A stretch of DNA of 64,000 nucleotides from Sphaerotilus natans (GCF_900156335.1 NZ_FTMZ01000003.1:279699-343698); one strand, 5' to 3'. Shown: positions 1 to 11,305, counted from the first letter of the stretch. Numbers and translations: made by a program. Notes: generated by a model from the letters alone, not told the origin.

Positions 1-856
1 GCCGCCAGAGCAGCTCGGCGCTGAAGATCGCGCAGGCGGCCCAGATGATCATGAAGCCCTGGGCGCGGCCGCCGGCGAAGGGCTCGCCGAAGACCCACAC
101 GCCCAGCGCGAGCTGCAGCGTCGGGCCGATGTACTGCAGCATGCCCAGCAGGCTCAGCGGAATGCGCCGCGCGCCGCTGGCAAACAGCAGCAGCGGGATG
201 GCGGTCAGCGGCCCGGCCGCCAGCAGCAGCATCTGCTGGTGCAGCGGCACCTGCGTCAGGCTGTCCTGGCCTTGCACCACCGCCCACAGCAGGCCGGCCG
301 CGGCCAGCGGGCCCAGCAGGATCGTCTCCAGCGTCAGGCCCTCGAGCGCGCCCAGCGAGGCGGTCTTGCGCAGCAGCCCGTAGCTGGCGAAGGTGGCCGC
401 CAGCGCCAGCGCGATCCAGGGCGCGGCGCCCTGCGTCAGCGTCAGCCAGACCACGCCTGCGGCGGCGAGGGCCACCGCCAGCCACTGCGCCGGCCGCAGC
501 CGCTCCTTGAGCACCAGCCAGCCGGTCAGCACATTGACCAGCGGCGAGATGAAGTAGCCCAGGCTGGACTCCACCACCCGCCCCTGCGAGACCGCCCAGA
601 TGTAGATGAACCAGTTGGCCGCGATCAGCAGCGCGCTGGCGATGAAGCGCCGCATGACCGCCCGGTCGGCCAGCGCCGGGCGCAGCCAGCTCCACTGGCG
701 CCGCACGCCCAGCACCCCGACCAGGAACAGCAGCGACCAGACGATGCGGTGCCCCAGCACCTCCAGCGCGCCCACGCCTTGCAGCAGCCGGAAATACAGC
801 GGAAACAGTCCCCAGATGACATAGGCCGCAGCGGCCTGGAGGATGCCGGCGCGCAT
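1..856 (-). CDS. rarD: EamA-family permease RarD (3' end cut by window edge)
   Basis: Inner-membrane drug/metabolite transporter of the EamA superfamily; RarD is named from chloramphenicol-related phenotypes but its substrate is not settled. Reading leftward from the ATG at 856 the protein starts MRAGILQAAAAYVIWGLFPLY and continues without a stop to the window edge (285 codons, roughly ten short of the usual length). It shows about ten hydrophobic segments and the RarD-typical stretches AANWFIYIWAV, SSLGYFISPLVNVL and LQYIGPTLQLALGVWVFGEPF. It is divergent from the protease gene at 992, with 135 bp between the starts. The family is certain; the transported molecule is unknown. Confidence 0.9.
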   Translation of the reverse strand, partial: MRAGILQAAAAYVIWGLFPLYFRLLQGVGALEVLGHRIVWSLLFLVGVLGVRRQWSWLRPALADRAVMRRFIASALLIAANWFIYIWAVSQGRVVESSLGYFISPLVNVLTGWLVLKERLRPAQWLAVALAAAGVVWLTLTQGAAPWIALALAATFASYGLLRKTASLGALEGLTLETILLGPLAAAGLLWAVVQGQDSLTQVPLHQQMLLLAAGPLTAIPLLLFASGARRIPLSLLGMLQYIGPTLQLALGVWVFGEPFAGGRAQGFMIIWAACAIFSAELLWR

Positions 857-991
857 CAGGCGCCGTGTTCTTGAACTTGCATGAGCGCGAGGATAACCGC
901 CGGCCCGATTCATGTCCGGAGCGCTTGAAACCGGCAGAATCGGCCTCATTCGCACCCGGGTCCGCCCTTTGCCTTCGATCGCCGTCCCCCC

Positions 992-2092
992 ATGAAGATG
1001 CTCTGGCCTTTTCCTTCCTCGTCCGCTGCCGGTCTGGCGGCGCTGCTGCTGTCGGCCTCGCTGCTGGTGTCGCTGGCGGCCTGCGCCCGCGAGAGCGCCC
1101 AGGCCGCGCCGCGTGCGGTCACCCCGCGCGGCGCGCTGCTGAGCGAGGAGCAGGCGGTGGTGGGCCTGTTCGAGCAGTCCTCGCCCTCGGTGGCCTACAT
1201 CACCACCGAGACGGTGCAGCGCGGTGTCTTTGGCGGTGCCGAGGTCAGCCAAGGCGCCGGCTCGGGCTTTGTCTGGGACGCCACGGGCCATGTGGTCACC
1301 AATTTCCATGTGGTCAAGGGCGCGCGCCGGGTGTTCGTGCAGCTCGATGCCGGCAAGCCCATCGAGGCCGAGGTGATCGGCGGCGCGCCGGAATACGATC
1401 TGGCGGTGCTGCGGCTCAAGAATGTGCCCAGGACGCTGCGCCCGGTGCCGCTGGGCTCGTCGCGCGACCTGCGCATCGGCCAGACCGTCTACGCCATCGG
1501 CAACCCCTTCGGCCTGCAGCGCACGCTGACCAAGGGCCTGGTGAGCGCGCTCGACCGCGAGCTGCCGACCGCCAACTTCCGCGAGGTCGCCGGCGTCATC
1601 CAGACCGATGCGGCGATCAATCCTGGCAACTCGGGCGGGCCGCTGCTCGACAGCGCCGGGCGGCTGATCGGCGTCAACACCGCGATCCGCTCGGCCAGCG
1701 GCAGCTCGTCGGGCATCGGCTTCGCGATTCCGGTCGATCTGGTCAACCGGGTGGTGCCTTCGCTGATCAACCGCGGCCAGGCGCCGCTGCCGGGCATCGG
1801 CGTCACGCCGATCTCGCCCGACCAGGTGGCGCGCGCGGGCATCTCGGGCGTGGTGCTCGGCGCGGTCGGCCGTGGCACGCCGGCGGCCTCGGCCGGCCTG
1901 CAGCCCTACAACCCGCAGACCGGCGACCTGGGCGACGTGATCGTCGGTGTCAACGGCCGCCCGGTGCAGACGCTGTCGACCTTCGTCGGCGAGCTGGAGC
2001 GCGCCGGCATCGACGCGACCGTCGAGCTGACGGTGCGCCGCGGCGAGAAGGAGCGCCGGGTGCGGGTGAAGGTGATCGATCTGCGGGGGTGA
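992..2092 (+). CDS. DegQ/HtrA-like S1C serine protease, predicted lipoprotein
   Basis: Trypsin-fold envelope protease of the HtrA family, which degrades or senses misfolded periplasmic proteins. The 366-residue product has a hydrophobic leader ending in a lipobox (SLAAC, Cys31), so it is probably membrane-anchored rather than free. The catalytic triad is visible: His106 in VVTNFHVV, Asp136 in EYDLAVLRL and Ser214 in NPGNSGGPLLD. One PDZ domain fills roughly residues 265-366; DegP has two. The start at 992 has no good Shine-Dalgarno; the ATG two codons later is an alternative. It is a single gene. The lipid anchor is inferred from the lipobox only. Confidence 0.9.
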   Translation: MKMLWPFPSSSAAGLAALLLSASLLVSLAACARESAQAAPRAVTPRGALLSEEQAVVGLFEQSSPSVAYITTETVQRGVFGGAEVSQGAGSGFVWDATGHVVTNFHVVKGARRVFVQLDAGKPIEAEVIGGAPEYDLAVLRLKNVPRTLRPVPLGSSRDLRIGQTVYAIGNPFGLQRTLTKGLVSALDRELPTANFREVAGVIQTDAAINPGNSGGPLLDSAGRLIGVNTAIRSASGSSSGIGFAIPVDLVNRVVPSLINRGQAPLPGIGVTPISPDQVARAGISGVVLGAVGRGTPAASAGLQPYNPQTGDLGDVIVGVNGRPVQTLSTFVGELERAGIDATVELTVRRGEKERRVRVKVIDLRG

Positions 2093-2169
2093 GCACGGCG
2101 GCGAGGGGGGGCGCCGTGTGCTGCCGTGCTGCGCTGGGGCTGTGTGTCTGGCGTGGGCCCTCGCCTTCG

Positions 2170-2248
2170 CGAGGGTGACGGAGTCGGCGAGGGTGACGGA
2201 GTCGGGCTGGACGGGGCGCTTTTGTCGTCATCCCCGCGAAGGCGGGGA
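2170..2248. repeat. Small repeat cluster: 18-bp tandem pair and a palindromic element
   Basis: Within the 287-bp gap between the protease and glnD, CGAGGGTGACGGAGTCGG occurs twice in tandem (2170-2187 and 2188-2205). It is followed by a perfect 7-bp inverted repeat TCCCCGC/GCGGGGA around GAAG (2231-2248) inside GTCATCCCCGCGAAGGCGGG. Both belong to the GTCAtCCCCGCGAAGGCGGG type of dispersed palindrome known from betaproteobacterial genomes; that family assignment comes from memory of such elements, not a search. No gene is seen in 2093-2379. Confidence 0.6.
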
Positions 2249-2379
2249 GCCACGATCCTCCGCCTCGAAGGCGGTCTCCAGCAGGCGCAGCAGCTCGCGG
2301 GTGGCGGGGCCGGGCGGGTGGTGACGGCTCCAGACCACGTCCACCAGACGCGGGCTGACGTGGCGCGTCGCTGCCCGCT

Positions 2380-5016
2380 TCAGCCCAGCGCGTCGAGCAG
2401 TTCCGTCTCGAACTCGATCTGGCTGCGGTTGTGCTGCAGCACCGCACCGTCGACCAGGAAGGTGTCCTCGACCCGCTCGCCCAGCGTGCTGATCTTGGCC
2501 AGCTGCAGGTTGATCTGGTGGCGCGCCAGCACCCGGGCGATGCTGTAGAGCAGGCCGGAGCGATCGCTGGCCGAGACCGACAGCACCCAGCGCTGCGCCC
2601 GCTCGTCCGGGCGCAGCTGCACCCGCGGCGAGATCGGGAAGGACTTGACCCGGCGCGACAGCCGGCCCCGGCTGGGCTCGGGCAGCAGGCCTTCCTCGGT
2701 CAGCGTGGCCATCAGCTGGTGCTCGACCAGCGCGATCAGGTCGCGGTAGGCCTGATCGAAGAAGGGCGTGATGACCTGGAAGGTGTCGAGCGCGTAGCCG
2801 GCGCGGGTGGTGTGCACCCGCGCGTCGAGAATGCTGAACTGCGCCGCATCGAAGTAGCCGCAGATGCGCGCGAACAGGTCCTGGCGGTCGGGCGCGTAGA
2901 CCAGCACCTGCAGGCCTTCGCCCACCGGCGAGAGCCGGGCGCTGACCAGCGGCTGCGGCGTGTCGGCGCGGCGGTTCAGCGCCCGCGCGTGCCAGGCGAT
3001 CTCGTTGCTGTCGTGGCGGGCGAAGTAGTTGAGGTCGAGCGTCTTCCACAGCGCCTCCTCGGCGCCGGGCAGCATCGAGTGCAGCGCCAGCAGCTGGCGC
3101 GACTCCTGCTTGCGCAGCTCGATCTCGGCATCCATCTGCGGCTTGGCGCCGCCCAGCGCACGCAGCGTGGCGCGGAACAGGTCCTCGAGCAGCTTGCCCT
3201 TCCAGGCGTTCCAGACCTTCGGGCTGGTGCCACGGATGTCGGCCACCGTCAGCAGGTAGAGCGCCGTGAGACGGCGCGGATCCTTGACATGGCTGGCGAA
3301 GGCGTCGATCACGTCCGGGTCGGAGAGATCCTCCTTCTGCGCGACCCGCGACATCGTCAGATGCTCCTTGACCAGGAACTCGATCAGCCGGGCATCGTCC
3401 CGGGCGATGCGGTGGTCGCGGCAGAAGCGCCGCACCTCGACCGCGCCGAGGTCGGAGTGGTCGCCGCCACGGCCCTTGGCCACGTCATGGAACAGCGCCG
3501 CGACATACAGCAGCCACGGCTTGTCCCAGTGCGCGGCCAGCTGCGAGCAGAACGGGTATTCGTGCGTGTGCTCGGCGATGAAGAAGCGGCGCACGTTGCG
3601 CAGCACCATCATGATGTGCTGGTCCACGGTGTAGACGTGGAACAGGTCGTGCTGCATCTGGCCGACGATCTTGCGGAACACCCACAGGTAGCGCCCGAGC
3701 ACCGAGGTGTCGTTCATCAGCCGGAAGACATGGGTCTGGCCCTGCGGCTGCTGCAGGATCTCCATGAAGGTGGCGCGGTTGACCGGATCGGCGCGGAACT
3801 TCGCGTCCATCAGTTCGCGGGCGTTGTAGAGCGCGCGCAGCGTGCGCGCCGACAGGCCCTTGCAGCCATGGCTGCGCTGGAAGACCAGGAAGGTCTGCAG
3901 GATGGCGTGCGGGTCGCGCTGGTAGAGATCGTCGCTGGCGACCTCGACCAGGCCGCCGCGGTCGAAGAAGCGGTCGTCGATCGGCCGCATCGGCGCGTCG
4001 CGCGAGCCCGACACATGCTCCTCGATGCCCAGCATCAGGATCTGGTTGAGCTGCACCACCGCCTTGGCCGCCCAGTAGTAGCGGCGCATCAGCGCCTCGC
4101 TGGCGCGCCGCTCGGGGGTGGAGGCATAGCCGAAGCTCTCGGCCACCGCGGTCTGCAGGTCGAAGACCAGACGGTCCTCGCGCCGGCCGGCGATGGTGTG
4201 CAGGCGGGCGCGGATCAGGCGCAGCAGGCCCTCGTTGCGCTGCAGCTGCGTGGCCTCGAAGCGGGTGATCAGGCCCTTCTTCACCAGCTCTGCCCAGGAG
4301 CGGCCCAGACCGGCGCCCTGGGCCACCCAGCGCACCACCTGCAGGTCGCGCAGGCCGCCCGGGCTTTCCTTGCAGTTGGGCTCGAGCGAGAACGGGGTGT
4401 TCTCGTACTTGACGTGACGCTGCTGCATCTCGAGCGTCTTGGCGCGCAGGAAGGCGGCCGGGTCGAGCACGTCGGCGGTCCAGCGCCGGAACTGCTCGAA
4501 GAGCTTGCGGGTGCCGCAGAGGAAGCGCGCCTCCAGCATCGCGGTCTGCACCGTCACGTCGGCCTGCGCCTCGGCGACGCACTCGTCGACGGTGCGCACG
4601 CTCGAGCCGATCTCCAGGCCGATGTCCCAGCAGGCGGTGATGAAGGCCTCGACGCCGGCGCGGCGCGGGTCGGGCGTGGCCTCGGGATCCAGCGCCTGGC
4701 CGTGCGGCTCGGCCATGTCGTCGGGCAGCAGCACCAGCACGTCGACATCCGAGTGCGGGTAGAGCTCGCCGCGGCCGTAGCCGCCGACGGCCACCAGCGC
4801 CGCGCCGCGTGGCAGATCGCCCTGCTGCCACAGCTGGGTGATCACGCCGTCGACATGCTGGCTGATCTGGCGCACCAGCTGCGAGGCCGCCGGCACGGTG
4901 GCCGGGCCGTCGCGGAACTGGCGGATCAGGGTCTGCTTGCCTTCGCGCATCAGCCGGCGCAGCTCGGCCACCGGCAGCACGTCGGAGACGTCGCTGCGAC
5001 GTTCGGACAGACGCAT
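2380..5016 (-). CDS. glnD: Bifunctional [protein-PII] uridylyltransferase/uridylyl-removing enzyme
   Basis: GlnD senses glutamine and adds or removes UMP on PII signalling proteins, setting glutamine synthetase activity and NtrBC output. The 878-residue product has the complete architecture: nucleotidyltransferase domain with [19 protein letters not shown] at about residues 78-96, a GlnE-like helical region, an HD domain ([12 protein letters not shown], around 510) for uridylyl removal, and two C-terminal ACT domains that bind glutamine. Its start lies 9 bp after the map stop on the same strand, so map-glnD is probably one transcript. Length and motifs are normal for the family. Confidence 0.97.
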   Translation of the reverse strand: MRLSERRSDVSDVLPVAELRRLMREGKQTLIRQFRDGPATVPAASQLVRQISQHVDGVITQLWQQGDLPRGAALVAVGGYGRGELYPHSDVDVLVLLPDDMAEPHGQALDPEATPDPRRAGVEAFITACWDIGLEIGSSVRTVDECVAEAQADVTVQTAMLEARFLCGTRKLFEQFRRWTADVLDPAAFLRAKTLEMQQRHVKYENTPFSLEPNCKESPGGLRDLQVVRWVAQGAGLGRSWAELVKKGLITRFEATQLQRNEGLLRLIRARLHTIAGRREDRLVFDLQTAVAESFGYASTPERRASEALMRRYYWAAKAVVQLNQILMLGIEEHVSGSRDAPMRPIDDRFFDRGGLVEVASDDLYQRDPHAILQTFLVFQRSHGCKGLSARTLRALYNARELMDAKFRADPVNRATFMEILQQPQGQTHVFRLMNDTSVLGRYLWVFRKIVGQMQHDLFHVYTVDQHIMMVLRNVRRFFIAEHTHEYPFCSQLAAHWDKPWLLYVAALFHDVAKGRGGDHSDLGAVEVRRFCRDHRIARDDARLIEFLVKEHLTMSRVAQKEDLSDPDVIDAFASHVKDPRRLTALYLLTVADIRGTSPKVWNAWKGKLLEDLFRATLRALGGAKPQMDAEIELRKQESRQLLALHSMLPGAEEALWKTLDLNYFARHDSNEIAWHARALNRRADTPQPLVSARLSPVGEGLQVLVYAPDRQDLFARICGYFDAAQFSILDARVHTTRAGYALDTFQVITPFFDQAYRDLIALVEHQLMATLTEEGLLPEPSRGRLSRRVKSFPISPRVQLRPDERAQRWVLSVSASDRSGLLYSIARVLARHQINLQLAKISTLGERVEDTFLVDGAVLQHNRSQIEFETELLDALG

Positions 5017-5025
5017 CCCGGCGCC

Positions 5026-5838
5026 TCAGCAGCGGGTGGTGGTGACGAAGTCGGGCAGCGGCGGGCTGCCGTCCGACAGCGTCAGCACCTCGTAGCCGGT
5101 CTCGGTGACGACGACGGTGTGCTCCCACTGCGCCGACAGCGAGCGGTCCTTGGTGACGATGGTCCAGCCGTCGCCGCCTTCCTTGATCTCGCGCCGGCCG
5201 GCATTGACCATCGGCTCGATGGTGAAGACCATGCCTGGCTTGAGCTCGTCGAGCGTGCCGGGGCGGCCGTAGTGCAGGATCTGCGGCTCCTCGTGGAACT
5301 TGCGGCCGATGCCGTGGCCGCAGAACTCGCGCACCACCGACAGGCCCTGGTTCTCGACGAAGGTCTGGATGGCGTTGCCGATGTCGCCCAGTCGGGCACC
5401 GGGCTTGACCTTCAGGATGCCCTTCCACATCGCGTCATAGGTGAGGGCGCACAGGCGCTTGGCGGCGATCGAGCCCTCGCCGACCACGAACATGCGGCTG
5501 GTGTCGCCGTGCCAGCCATCCTTGATGACGGTGATGTCCAGGTTGACGATGTCGCCGTTCTTCAGCGGCTTGTCGCTGGGGATGCCGTGGCAGATGACCT
5601 GGTTGACCGAGGTGCAGATCGACTTCGGGTAGGGCTTGTAGCCCGGCGGCTGGTAGTTCAGCGGCGCAGGGATGGCCTTCTGCACGTTCACGATGTGGTC
5701 GTGCGCGATGCGGTCGAGCTCGTTGGTGGTCACGCCCGGGCGGACGTGCGGGCCGAGAAGGTCCAGGACTTCGGAGGCGAGGCGGCAGGCCGTGCGCATC
5801 GCCTCGATGTCTGCGGCGGTCTTGATCGTGATCGACAT
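5026..5838 (-). CDS. map: Methionine aminopeptidase, type I
   Basis: Removes the N-terminal methionine from nascent proteins; cytosolic, di-metal. The 270-residue product has the standard pita-bread core with metal ligands in [42 protein letters not shown] and QWEHTVVVT. The start at 5838 ([12 protein letters not shown]) is the usual family start. It lies only 20 bp from the divergent start of the FAD oxidoreductase, and a candidate -10 GATAAT (5852 to 5847) sits just upstream, so its mRNA may have almost no leader. First gene of a probable map-glnD operon. Confidence 0.97.
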   Translation of the reverse strand: MSITIKTAADIEAMRTACRLASEVLDLLGPHVRPGVTTNELDRIAHDHIVNVQKAIPAPLNYQPPGYKPYPKSICTSVNQVICHGIPSDKPLKNGDIVNLDITVIKDGWHGDTSRMFVVGEGSIAAKRLCALTYDAMWKGILKVKPGARLGDIGNAIQTFVENQGLSVVREFCGHGIGRKFHEEPQILHYGRPGTLDELKPGMVFTIEPMVNAGRREIKEGGDGWTIVTKDRSLSAQWEHTVVVTETGYEVLTLSDGSPPLPDFVTTTRC

Positions 5839-5846
5839 GGTGAGTG

Positions 5847-5852
5847 ATTATC
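5847..5852 (-). promoter_or_regulatory. Candidate -10 box for map (overlaps one for the divergent gene)
   Basis: The 20-bp spacer between the two divergent starts contains GTGATTATCGC. Read on the minus strand it gives GATAAT, 8 nt before the map ATG; read on the plus strand it gives GATTAT, 7 nt before the oxidoreductase ATG at 5859. No convincing -35 is seen for either, and any -35 must lie inside the opposite gene. Confidence 0.35.
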
Positions 5853-5858
5853 GCATCC

Positions 5859-6992
5859 ATGGACAAGATCGATACCCTGGTGGTCGGCGCGGGCGTGGTG
5901 GGGCTGGCCGCGGCGCGCGCGCTGGCGCAGGCCGGGCGCGAGGTGGTGATCGCCGAGGCGCGCGAGGCCTTCGGCACAGTCACCAGCGCGCGCAGCAGCG
6001 AGGTGATTCACGCCGGACTCTATTACCCGACCGGTTCGCTCAAGGCGCGGCTGTGCGTGCGCGGGCGCGATCTGCTGTATGCCTACTGCGCCGAGCGCGG
6101 CATCGCGCACCGGCGCTGCGGCAAGCTGATCGTCGCCACCGCCGAGGCGCAGCTGGAACGGCTCGACGCGCTGCTGGCCCAGGCCTGGGCCAACGGCGTC
6201 GACGATCTGCAGCGCCTGAGCGCCGAGCAGGCGCGCGCGATGGAGCCCGCGCTGGCCTGCGTGGCCGCGCTGTGGTCGCCCTCGACCGGCATCGTCGACA
6301 GCCACGGCCTGATGCTGGCGCTGCTGGCCGACGCCGAGGCCGCCGGCGCGGTGCTGGCGCTGAAGTCGCCGGTGCAGGCCCTCGAGGCGCTCGACGCCGG
6401 CCGCGACGGCTACCGGGTGACGATCGACGGCGAGACGCTGCAGGTGCGCCGGCTGGTCAATGCCGCCGGACTGGCGGCGCCCGATCTGGCCGCGCGGCTG
6501 CAGGGCCGCCCGCCGGGCGCGCCACGTCCGCCCGAGGCGCATTTCTGCAAGGGCAGCTATTTCACCTTCGCGGGCCGCGCGCCGTTCTCGCGGCTGATCT
6601 ACCCGGTGCCGGAGGCCGCCGGCCTGGGCGTGCATGTCACGCTGGACCTGGGCGGGCAGATGCGCTTCGGCCCGGACGTCGAGTGGCTGGACATCGCGTC
6701 CGAGGCGCAGATCGACTACCGGGTCGATGCGCGCCGCCAGGCCGGCATGGCCGAGGCGATCCGGCGCTACTGGCCGGGCCTGCCCGAGGGCGCGCTGCAG
6801 CCCGGCCACGCCGGCGTGCGGCCGAAGATCGCGGGGCCGCAGGCACCGTCGGCCGACTTCCGCATCGACACCGCGGCGGTGCATGGCCTGCACGGGCTGG
6901 TCGAGCTGCTGGGCATCGAGTCGCCCGGGCTGACCGCCTCGCTGGCGATCGGCGAACAGGTCGCGGCCGCACTGGGCGACGCACTCCACTAG
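5859..6992 (+). CDS. FAD-dependent oxidoreductase, L-2-hydroxyglutarate oxidase-like (LhgO/DAO family)
   Basis: Flavoprotein of the D-amino-acid-oxidase/LhgO family, which oxidises 2-hydroxyacids or amines. An N-terminal Rossmann motif follows at once ([19 protein letters not shown], residues 4-22), then the [22 protein letters not shown] segment typical of LhgO-like proteins and a C-terminal FAD contact ([20 protein letters not shown]). I chose the ATG at 5859 because the Rossmann fold begins there; an in-frame GTG at 5844 would add five residues. About 377 residues. It is divergent from map and 107 bp upstream of purL. The substrate is inferred from family only. Confidence 0.85.
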   Translation: MDKIDTLVVGAGVVGLAAARALAQAGREVVIAEAREAFGTVTSARSSEVIHAGLYYPTGSLKARLCVRGRDLLYAYCAERGIAHRRCGKLIVATAEAQLERLDALLAQAWANGVDDLQRLSAEQARAMEPALACVAALWSPSTGIVDSHGLMLALLADAEAAGAVLALKSPVQALEALDAGRDGYRVTIDGETLQVRRLVNAAGLAAPDLAARLQGRPPGAPRPPEAHFCKGSYFTFAGRAPFSRLIYPVPEAAGLGVHVTLDLGGQMRFGPDVEWLDIASEAQIDYRVDARRQAGMAEAIRRYWPGLPEGALQPGHAGVRPKIAGPQAPSADFRIDTAAVHGLHGLVELLGIESPGLTASLAIGEQVAAALGDALH

Positions 6993-6995
6993 AAT
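6990..6995 (+). promoter_or_regulatory. Candidate -10 box for purL
   Basis: TAGAAT (five of six consensus bases) overlaps the stop codon of the upstream oxidoreductase and is followed by CCCGG, as at other starts in this window. It would give purL a leader of about 100 nt. The -35 region is poor. Confidence 0.4.
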
Positions 6996-7099
6996 CCCGG
7001 ACTTGTCTCACGGTCCGGCCCCTGGCCGTGCCGCGCCGGCCGTGGCACCGCGCCGCCCGCCGACCCCACCGCATCAACAGCCCTTCGGGACTCACACGC

Positions 7100-10000
7100 G
7101 TGTCTTCCTCCTCCCCCAAGCACCTCCAGCATTTCGAGGGCGGCAACGCCCTTTCCGCCTTCCGCGCCCAGGCGCTGCTGCCGCGCCTGCAGGCCGTCAG
7201 CGCCCGCATCGTCGGCGTGTCGGCCCGCCATGTGCACTGGGTCTGGAGCGATCGCGCGCTGGACGCGGCCGCGCATGACAAGCTCGCCGCGCTGCTGACC
7301 TACGGCGACGCCGCCGAGGCCGCGGCCGAGGGCGAGCTGGTGGTGGTGATGCCGCGCCTGGGCACCGTGTCGCCGTGGGCCTCCAAGGCCACCGACATCG
7401 CCCACAACTGCGGCCTGGACATTCACCGCGTCGAGCGCGTCACCGAGTTCCGCCTGCAGCTCAAGTCCGGCCTGATCGATGCGCTCAAGGGTGGCGCCAA
7501 GCCGCTCTCGCGCGAGGAGATCGAGGCCTGCGCGATGCTGCTGCACGACCGCATGACCGAGTCGGTCGCCTTCGACCGCGAGGCCGGCCGCCATCTGTTC
7601 GACGCCCAGCAGGCCGAGCCGCTGGCCCATGTCGACGTGATCGGCCAGGGCCGCGCGGCGCTGGAAGTCGCCAACAAGGACTTCGGCCTGGCGCTGTCGG
7701 ACGACGAGATCGACTACCTGGTCAAGGCCTTCACCGAGCTCCAGCGCAACCCCAGCGACGTCGAGCTGATGATGTTCGCGCAGGCCAACTCCGAGCACTG
7801 CCGCCACAAGATCTTCAACGCGAACTTCACCATCGACGGTCAGGCGCAGGACCTGTCGATGTTCGGCATGATCCGCAACACGGAGAAGCTGGCGCCGCAG
7901 TGCACCGTCATCGCCTACAGCGACAACGCCGCGGTGATGGAGGGCGGCCCGGTCGAGCGCTGGCTGCCGCAGGGCTACACCAACGCGCCGCAGTACGGCG
8001 CGCGCGCCGAGACCGCGCATGTGCTGATGAAGGTCGAGACGCACAACCACCCGACCGCCATCTCGCCGTTCCCGGGCGCCTCCACCGGCGCCGGCGGCGA
8101 GATCCGTGACGAGGGCGCGACCGGTCGCGGCTCCAAGCCCAAGGCCGGCCTGACGGGCTTCCATGTCTCCAACCTGAATCTGCCCGGCACGAACGAGCCG
8201 TGGGAGAACGATGCTGTCGGCAAGCCCGAGCACATCGCGAGTCCCCTGCAGATCATGACCGAGGGCCCGCTGGGGGGCGCGGCGTTCAACAACGAGTTCG
8301 GCCGTCCGAACCTGGCCGGCTACTTCCGCGTCTTCGAGCAGACGGTGGCGGGCGTGCGCCGCGGCTACCACAAGCCGATCATGATCGCCGGCGGCCTGGG
8401 CACGATCAGCGCCGGCCAGACCGACAAGCTGCCCTTCGGCGCCGGCACGCTGCTGGTGCAGCTCGGCGGCCCGGGCATGCGCATCGGCATGGGCGGCGGC
8501 GCCGCCTCGTCGATGGCTGCGGGCACCAACACCGCCGCGCTCGACTTCGACTCGGTGCAGCGCGGCAACCCCGAGATCGAGCGCCGGGCGCAGGAGGTCA
8601 TCAACCACTGCTGGGCGCTGGGCGAGAGCAACCCGATCATGGCCATCCACGACGTGGGCGCGGGTGGCATCTCCAACGCCTTCCCCGAGCTGGTCGACGG
8701 CGCCGGCAAGGGCGCGACCTTCGACATCCGCAAGGTGCCGCTGGAGGAGACCGGCCTGGCACCGAAGGAAATCTGGTGCAACGAGAGCCAGGAGCGCTAT
8801 GTCCTGGCGGTCAACCCGGACCTGCTGCCGCTGTTCGACGAGATGTGCCGTCGCGAGCGCGCGCCCTACGCGGTGGTGGGCATCGCCACCGACGAGCGCG
8901 AGCTGATCCTCGAGGACGGCCCCGGCGGCGAGCGCCCGATCGACATGCCGATGGACGTGCTGCTGGGCAAGCCGCCGAAGATGCACCGCGACGTCGCCCG
9001 CGTCGCCCGCACCGAGCGGCCGCTGGACCTGACCGGCGTGAACCTCGACGAGGTGGCGCTGTCGGTGCTGCGCCATCCGACGGTGGCCTCCAAGCGCTTC
9101 CTGATCACCATCGGCGACCGCACCGTGGGCGGCATGAGCCACCGCGACCAGATGGTCGGTCCGTGGCAGGTGCCGGTGGCCGACTGCGCGGTCACGCTGG
9201 CCGACTACGCCGGTTTCCGCGGCGAGGCGATGTCGATGGGCGAGCGCACTCCGCTGGCCTCGCTGGACGCGCCGGCCTCCGGCCGCATGGCGGTCGCCGA
9301 GGCGATCACCAACCTGCTGGCCGCGCCGATCGAGCTCTCGCGCGTGAAGCTTTCGGCCAACTGGATGGCCGCCTGCGGCGAGCCGGGCGAAGACGCTGCG
9401 CTCTATGACACCGTGCGTGCGGTGGGCATGGAGCTGTGCCCGGCGCTGGGCATCGGCATCCCGGTCGGCAAGGATTCGCTGTCGATGCGCACCAAGTGGA
9501 GCGACCAAGGCGAGACGAAGCAGGTCGTGGCGCCGGTCTCGCTGGTCGTCACCGCCTTCGTCACGCTCGACGACGTGCGCGGCACGCTCACGCCGCAGCT
9601 CAAGACCGATACCCCGGCCGGCCTGGACACCACGCTGATCCTGGTCGATCTGGGCCAGGGCCGGAACCGCATGGGCGGCTCGATGCTGGCGCAGGTGCTC
9701 GGCCAGTTCGGCGACACCGTGCCGGACGTGGATGATCCGGCGCAGCTCAAGGCGCTGGTGGCGGTGGTCAACGAACTGCGCGGCCAGGGCAAGCTGCTGG
9801 CCTACCACGACCGCAGCGACGGCGGCCTGTGGGCGGCAGCCTGCGAGATGGCCTTCGCCGGTCACGTCGGCGTGAGCCTGAACGTCGACCTGCTGGTCAC
9901 CGAAGGCGACGGCATCAGCGACAGCCGCGCCGACATGGGCGACTCGAAGAACTGGGCCACCCAGGTCGGCGAGCGCCGCAACGAGCTGACGCTGAAGGCG

Positions 10001-11116
10001 CTGTTCAACGAGGAGCTCGGCGTCGTGCTGCAGGTCGCCACCGCCGACCGCGACGAGGTGATCCGCACGCTGCGCGCGCACGGCCTGAGCCGCCACAGCC
10101 ACGTGATCGGCAAGACCAACAACCGCGCGGCCGTGGAGGTCTGGCGCGATGCCAAGACGGTGTTCAGCGCGCCGCTGCAGCAGCTGCACCAGACCTGGGA
10201 CGAGGTGAGCTGGCGCATTGCCGCGCAGCGCGACAACCCGGCCTGCGCCGACAGCGAGCATGCCGCCGCCGGCGCGCCGGACGACACCGGCCTGCATGTG
10301 GCGCTGAGCTTCGACGCGAGCGAGGACGTCGCCGCGCCCTTCATCGCCAAGACCCGTCCGAAGGTGGCGATCCTGCGCGAGCAGGGCGTCAACTCGCATG
10401 TCGAGATGAGCTACGCGATGGCGCAGGCCGGCTTCGACACCTTCGACGTGCACATGAGCGACCTGCAGGCGGGCCGCGCGCGCCTCGACCAGTTCCACGG
10501 TCTGGTCGCCTGCGGCGGCTTCTCCTACGGCGACACGCTGGGCGCCGGCGAGGGCTGGGCGCGCTCGGTGCTGTTCAACCCGGTGCTGGCCGAGCAGTTC
10601 TCGGCCTTCTTCCAGCGCCAGGACACCTTCGCGCTGGGCGTGTGCAACGGCTGCCAGATGATGGCCGCGCTTAGCCCGATCATCCCGGGCGCGCAGGACT
10701 GGCCGAAGTTCACCCGCAACAAGAGCGAGCAGTTCGAGGCGCGCCTGTCGCAGGTCGAGATCCTCGAGAGCCCGTCGATCTTCTTCCAGGGCATGGCTGG
10801 CAGCCGCCTGCCGATCGCGGTGGCGCACGGCGAGGGCTTCGCCGACTTCTCGCAGCGTGGCGATGCGGCCAAGGTCCACCGCGCGATGCGCTTCGTCGAT
10901 TCGGCCGGTCGTCCGACCGAGGCCTATCCGGCCAACCCGAATGGCAGCCCGGACGGCCTGACCTCGGTCACCACCGCCGACGGCCGCTTCACCGTGCTGA
11001 TGCCGCACCCGGAGCGCGTCTTCCGCAACGTGCAGCTGAGCTGGACTTCGGGCGAGGTCTCCGAGCGCAGCCCGTGGGCGCGCATGTTCGGCAACGCGCG
11101 CCGCTGGGTCGGCTGA
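7100..11116 (+). CDS. purL: Phosphoribosylformylglycinamidine synthase (FGAM synthetase), single-chain
   Basis: Catalyses the ATP- and glutamine-dependent conversion of FGAR to FGAM, step four of purine synthesis. The product is about 1338 residues, the long single-chain form of beta/gammaproteobacteria. In order it has the N-terminal PurS-like part, two AIRS-type ATP-binding halves ([27 protein letters not shown] near residue 315; the second near 700-900), and a C-terminal class I glutaminase (nucleophile Cys in [11 protein letters not shown], with a late LMPHPER). The open frame continues far upstream, antisense to map, but homology begins at the GTG at 7100 ([15 protein letters not shown]). 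That GTG is the chosen start, without a clear ribosome-binding site. Confidence 0.96.
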   Translation: MSSSSPKHLQHFEGGNALSAFRAQALLPRLQAVSARIVGVSARHVHWVWSDRALDAAAHDKLAALLTYGDAAEAAAEGELVVVMPRLGTVSPWASKATDIAHNCGLDIHRVERVTEFRLQLKSGLIDALKGGAKPLSREEIEACAMLLHDRMTESVAFDREAGRHLFDAQQAEPLAHVDVIGQGRAALEVANKDFGLALSDDEIDYLVKAFTELQRNPSDVELMMFAQANSEHCRHKIFNANFTIDGQAQDLSMFGMIRNTEKLAPQCTVIAYSDNAAVMEGGPVERWLPQGYTNAPQYGARAETAHVLMKVETHNHPTAISPFPGASTGAGGEIRDEGATGRGSKPKAGLTGFHVSNLNLPGTNEPWENDAVGKPEHIASPLQIMTEGPLGGAAFNNEFGRPNLAGYFRVFEQTVAGVRRGYHKPIMIAGGLGTISAGQTDKLPFGAGTLLVQLGGPGMRIGMGGGAASSMAAGTNTAALDFDSVQRGNPEIERRAQEVINHCWALGESNPIMAIHDVGAGGISNAFPELVDGAGKGATFDIRKVPLEETGLAPKEIWCNESQERYVLAVNPDLLPLFDEMCRRERAPYAVVGIATDERELILEDGPGGERPIDMPMDVLLGKPPKMHRDVARVARTERPLDLTGVNLDEVALSVLRHPTVASKRFLITIGDRTVGGMSHRDQMVGPWQVPVADCAVTLADYAGFRGEAMSMGERTPLASLDAPASGRMAVAEAITNLLAAPIELSRVKLSANWMAACGEPGEDAALYDTVRAVGMELCPALGIGIPVGKDSLSMRTKWSDQGETKQVVAPVSLVVTAFVTLDDVRGTLTPQLKTDTPAGLDTTLILVDLGQGRNRMGGSMLAQVLGQFGDTVPDVDDPAQLKALVAVVNELRGQGKLLAYHDRSDGGLWAAACEMAFAGHVGVSLNVDLLVTEGDGISDSRADMGDSKNWATQVGERRNELTLKALFNEELGVVLQVATADRDEVIRTLRAHGLSRHSHVIGKTNNRAAVEVWRDAKTVFSAPLQQLHQTWDEVSWRIAAQRDNPACADSEHAAAGAPDDTGLHVALSFDASEDVAAPFIAKTRPKVAILREQGVNSHVEMSYAMAQAGFDTFDVHMSDLQAGRARLDQFHGLVACGGFSYGDTLGAGEGWARSVLFNPVLAEQFSAFFQRQDTFALGVCNGCQMMAALSPIIPGAQDWPKFTRNKSEQFEARLSQVEILESPSIFFQGMAGSRLPIAVAHGEGFADFSQRGDAAKVHRAMRFVDSAGRPTEAYPANPNGSPDGLTSVTTADGRFTVLMPHPERVFRNVQLSWTSGEVSERSPWARMFGNARRWVG

Positions 11117-11169
11117 AGACCGAAGACCACAGCGCGAGCACGGGCTCCGAGCCCGTGCCCGCCAACGAC

Positions 11170-11204
11170 CAAGGGGCCGGCACCGTCAGGTGGCCGGCCC
11201 CTTG
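11170..11204 (+). terminator. Hairpin after purL, probable terminator
   Basis: A perfect 12-bp inverted repeat CAAGGGGCCGGC / GCCGGCCCCTTG with an 11-nt loop starts 54 bp after the purL stop. No T-run follows, so it may act weakly or with Rho. Confidence 0.6.
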
Positions 11205-11305
11205 TGCGTCGGGGAGTTCGGAAAGGGGCGTTGCGGGAGTGGTGCGGTGCAGGATGCAGGCGCCCATGTCCGGCATGCAAGCCGGCGCGCCTGTCCTCGG
11301 TGGGA

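Noticed and set aside
2431..5847. Open frame of over 1100 codons on the plus strand, antisense to glnD and map
   Set aside because: GC-rich third positions remove stops from the antisense strand. The translation is Arg/Gln/His/Ala-rich without motifs, while the minus strand encodes complete GlnD and Map.
7003..7099. Possible purine riboswitch or leader in front of purL
   Set aside because: The leader has GC-rich hairpin potential but none of the conserved loop-loop core of purine riboswitches.
6989..11008. 1339-codon open frame antisense to purL
   Set aside because: Shadow of PurL codon bias; low-complexity protein, no start or ribosome-binding site of note.
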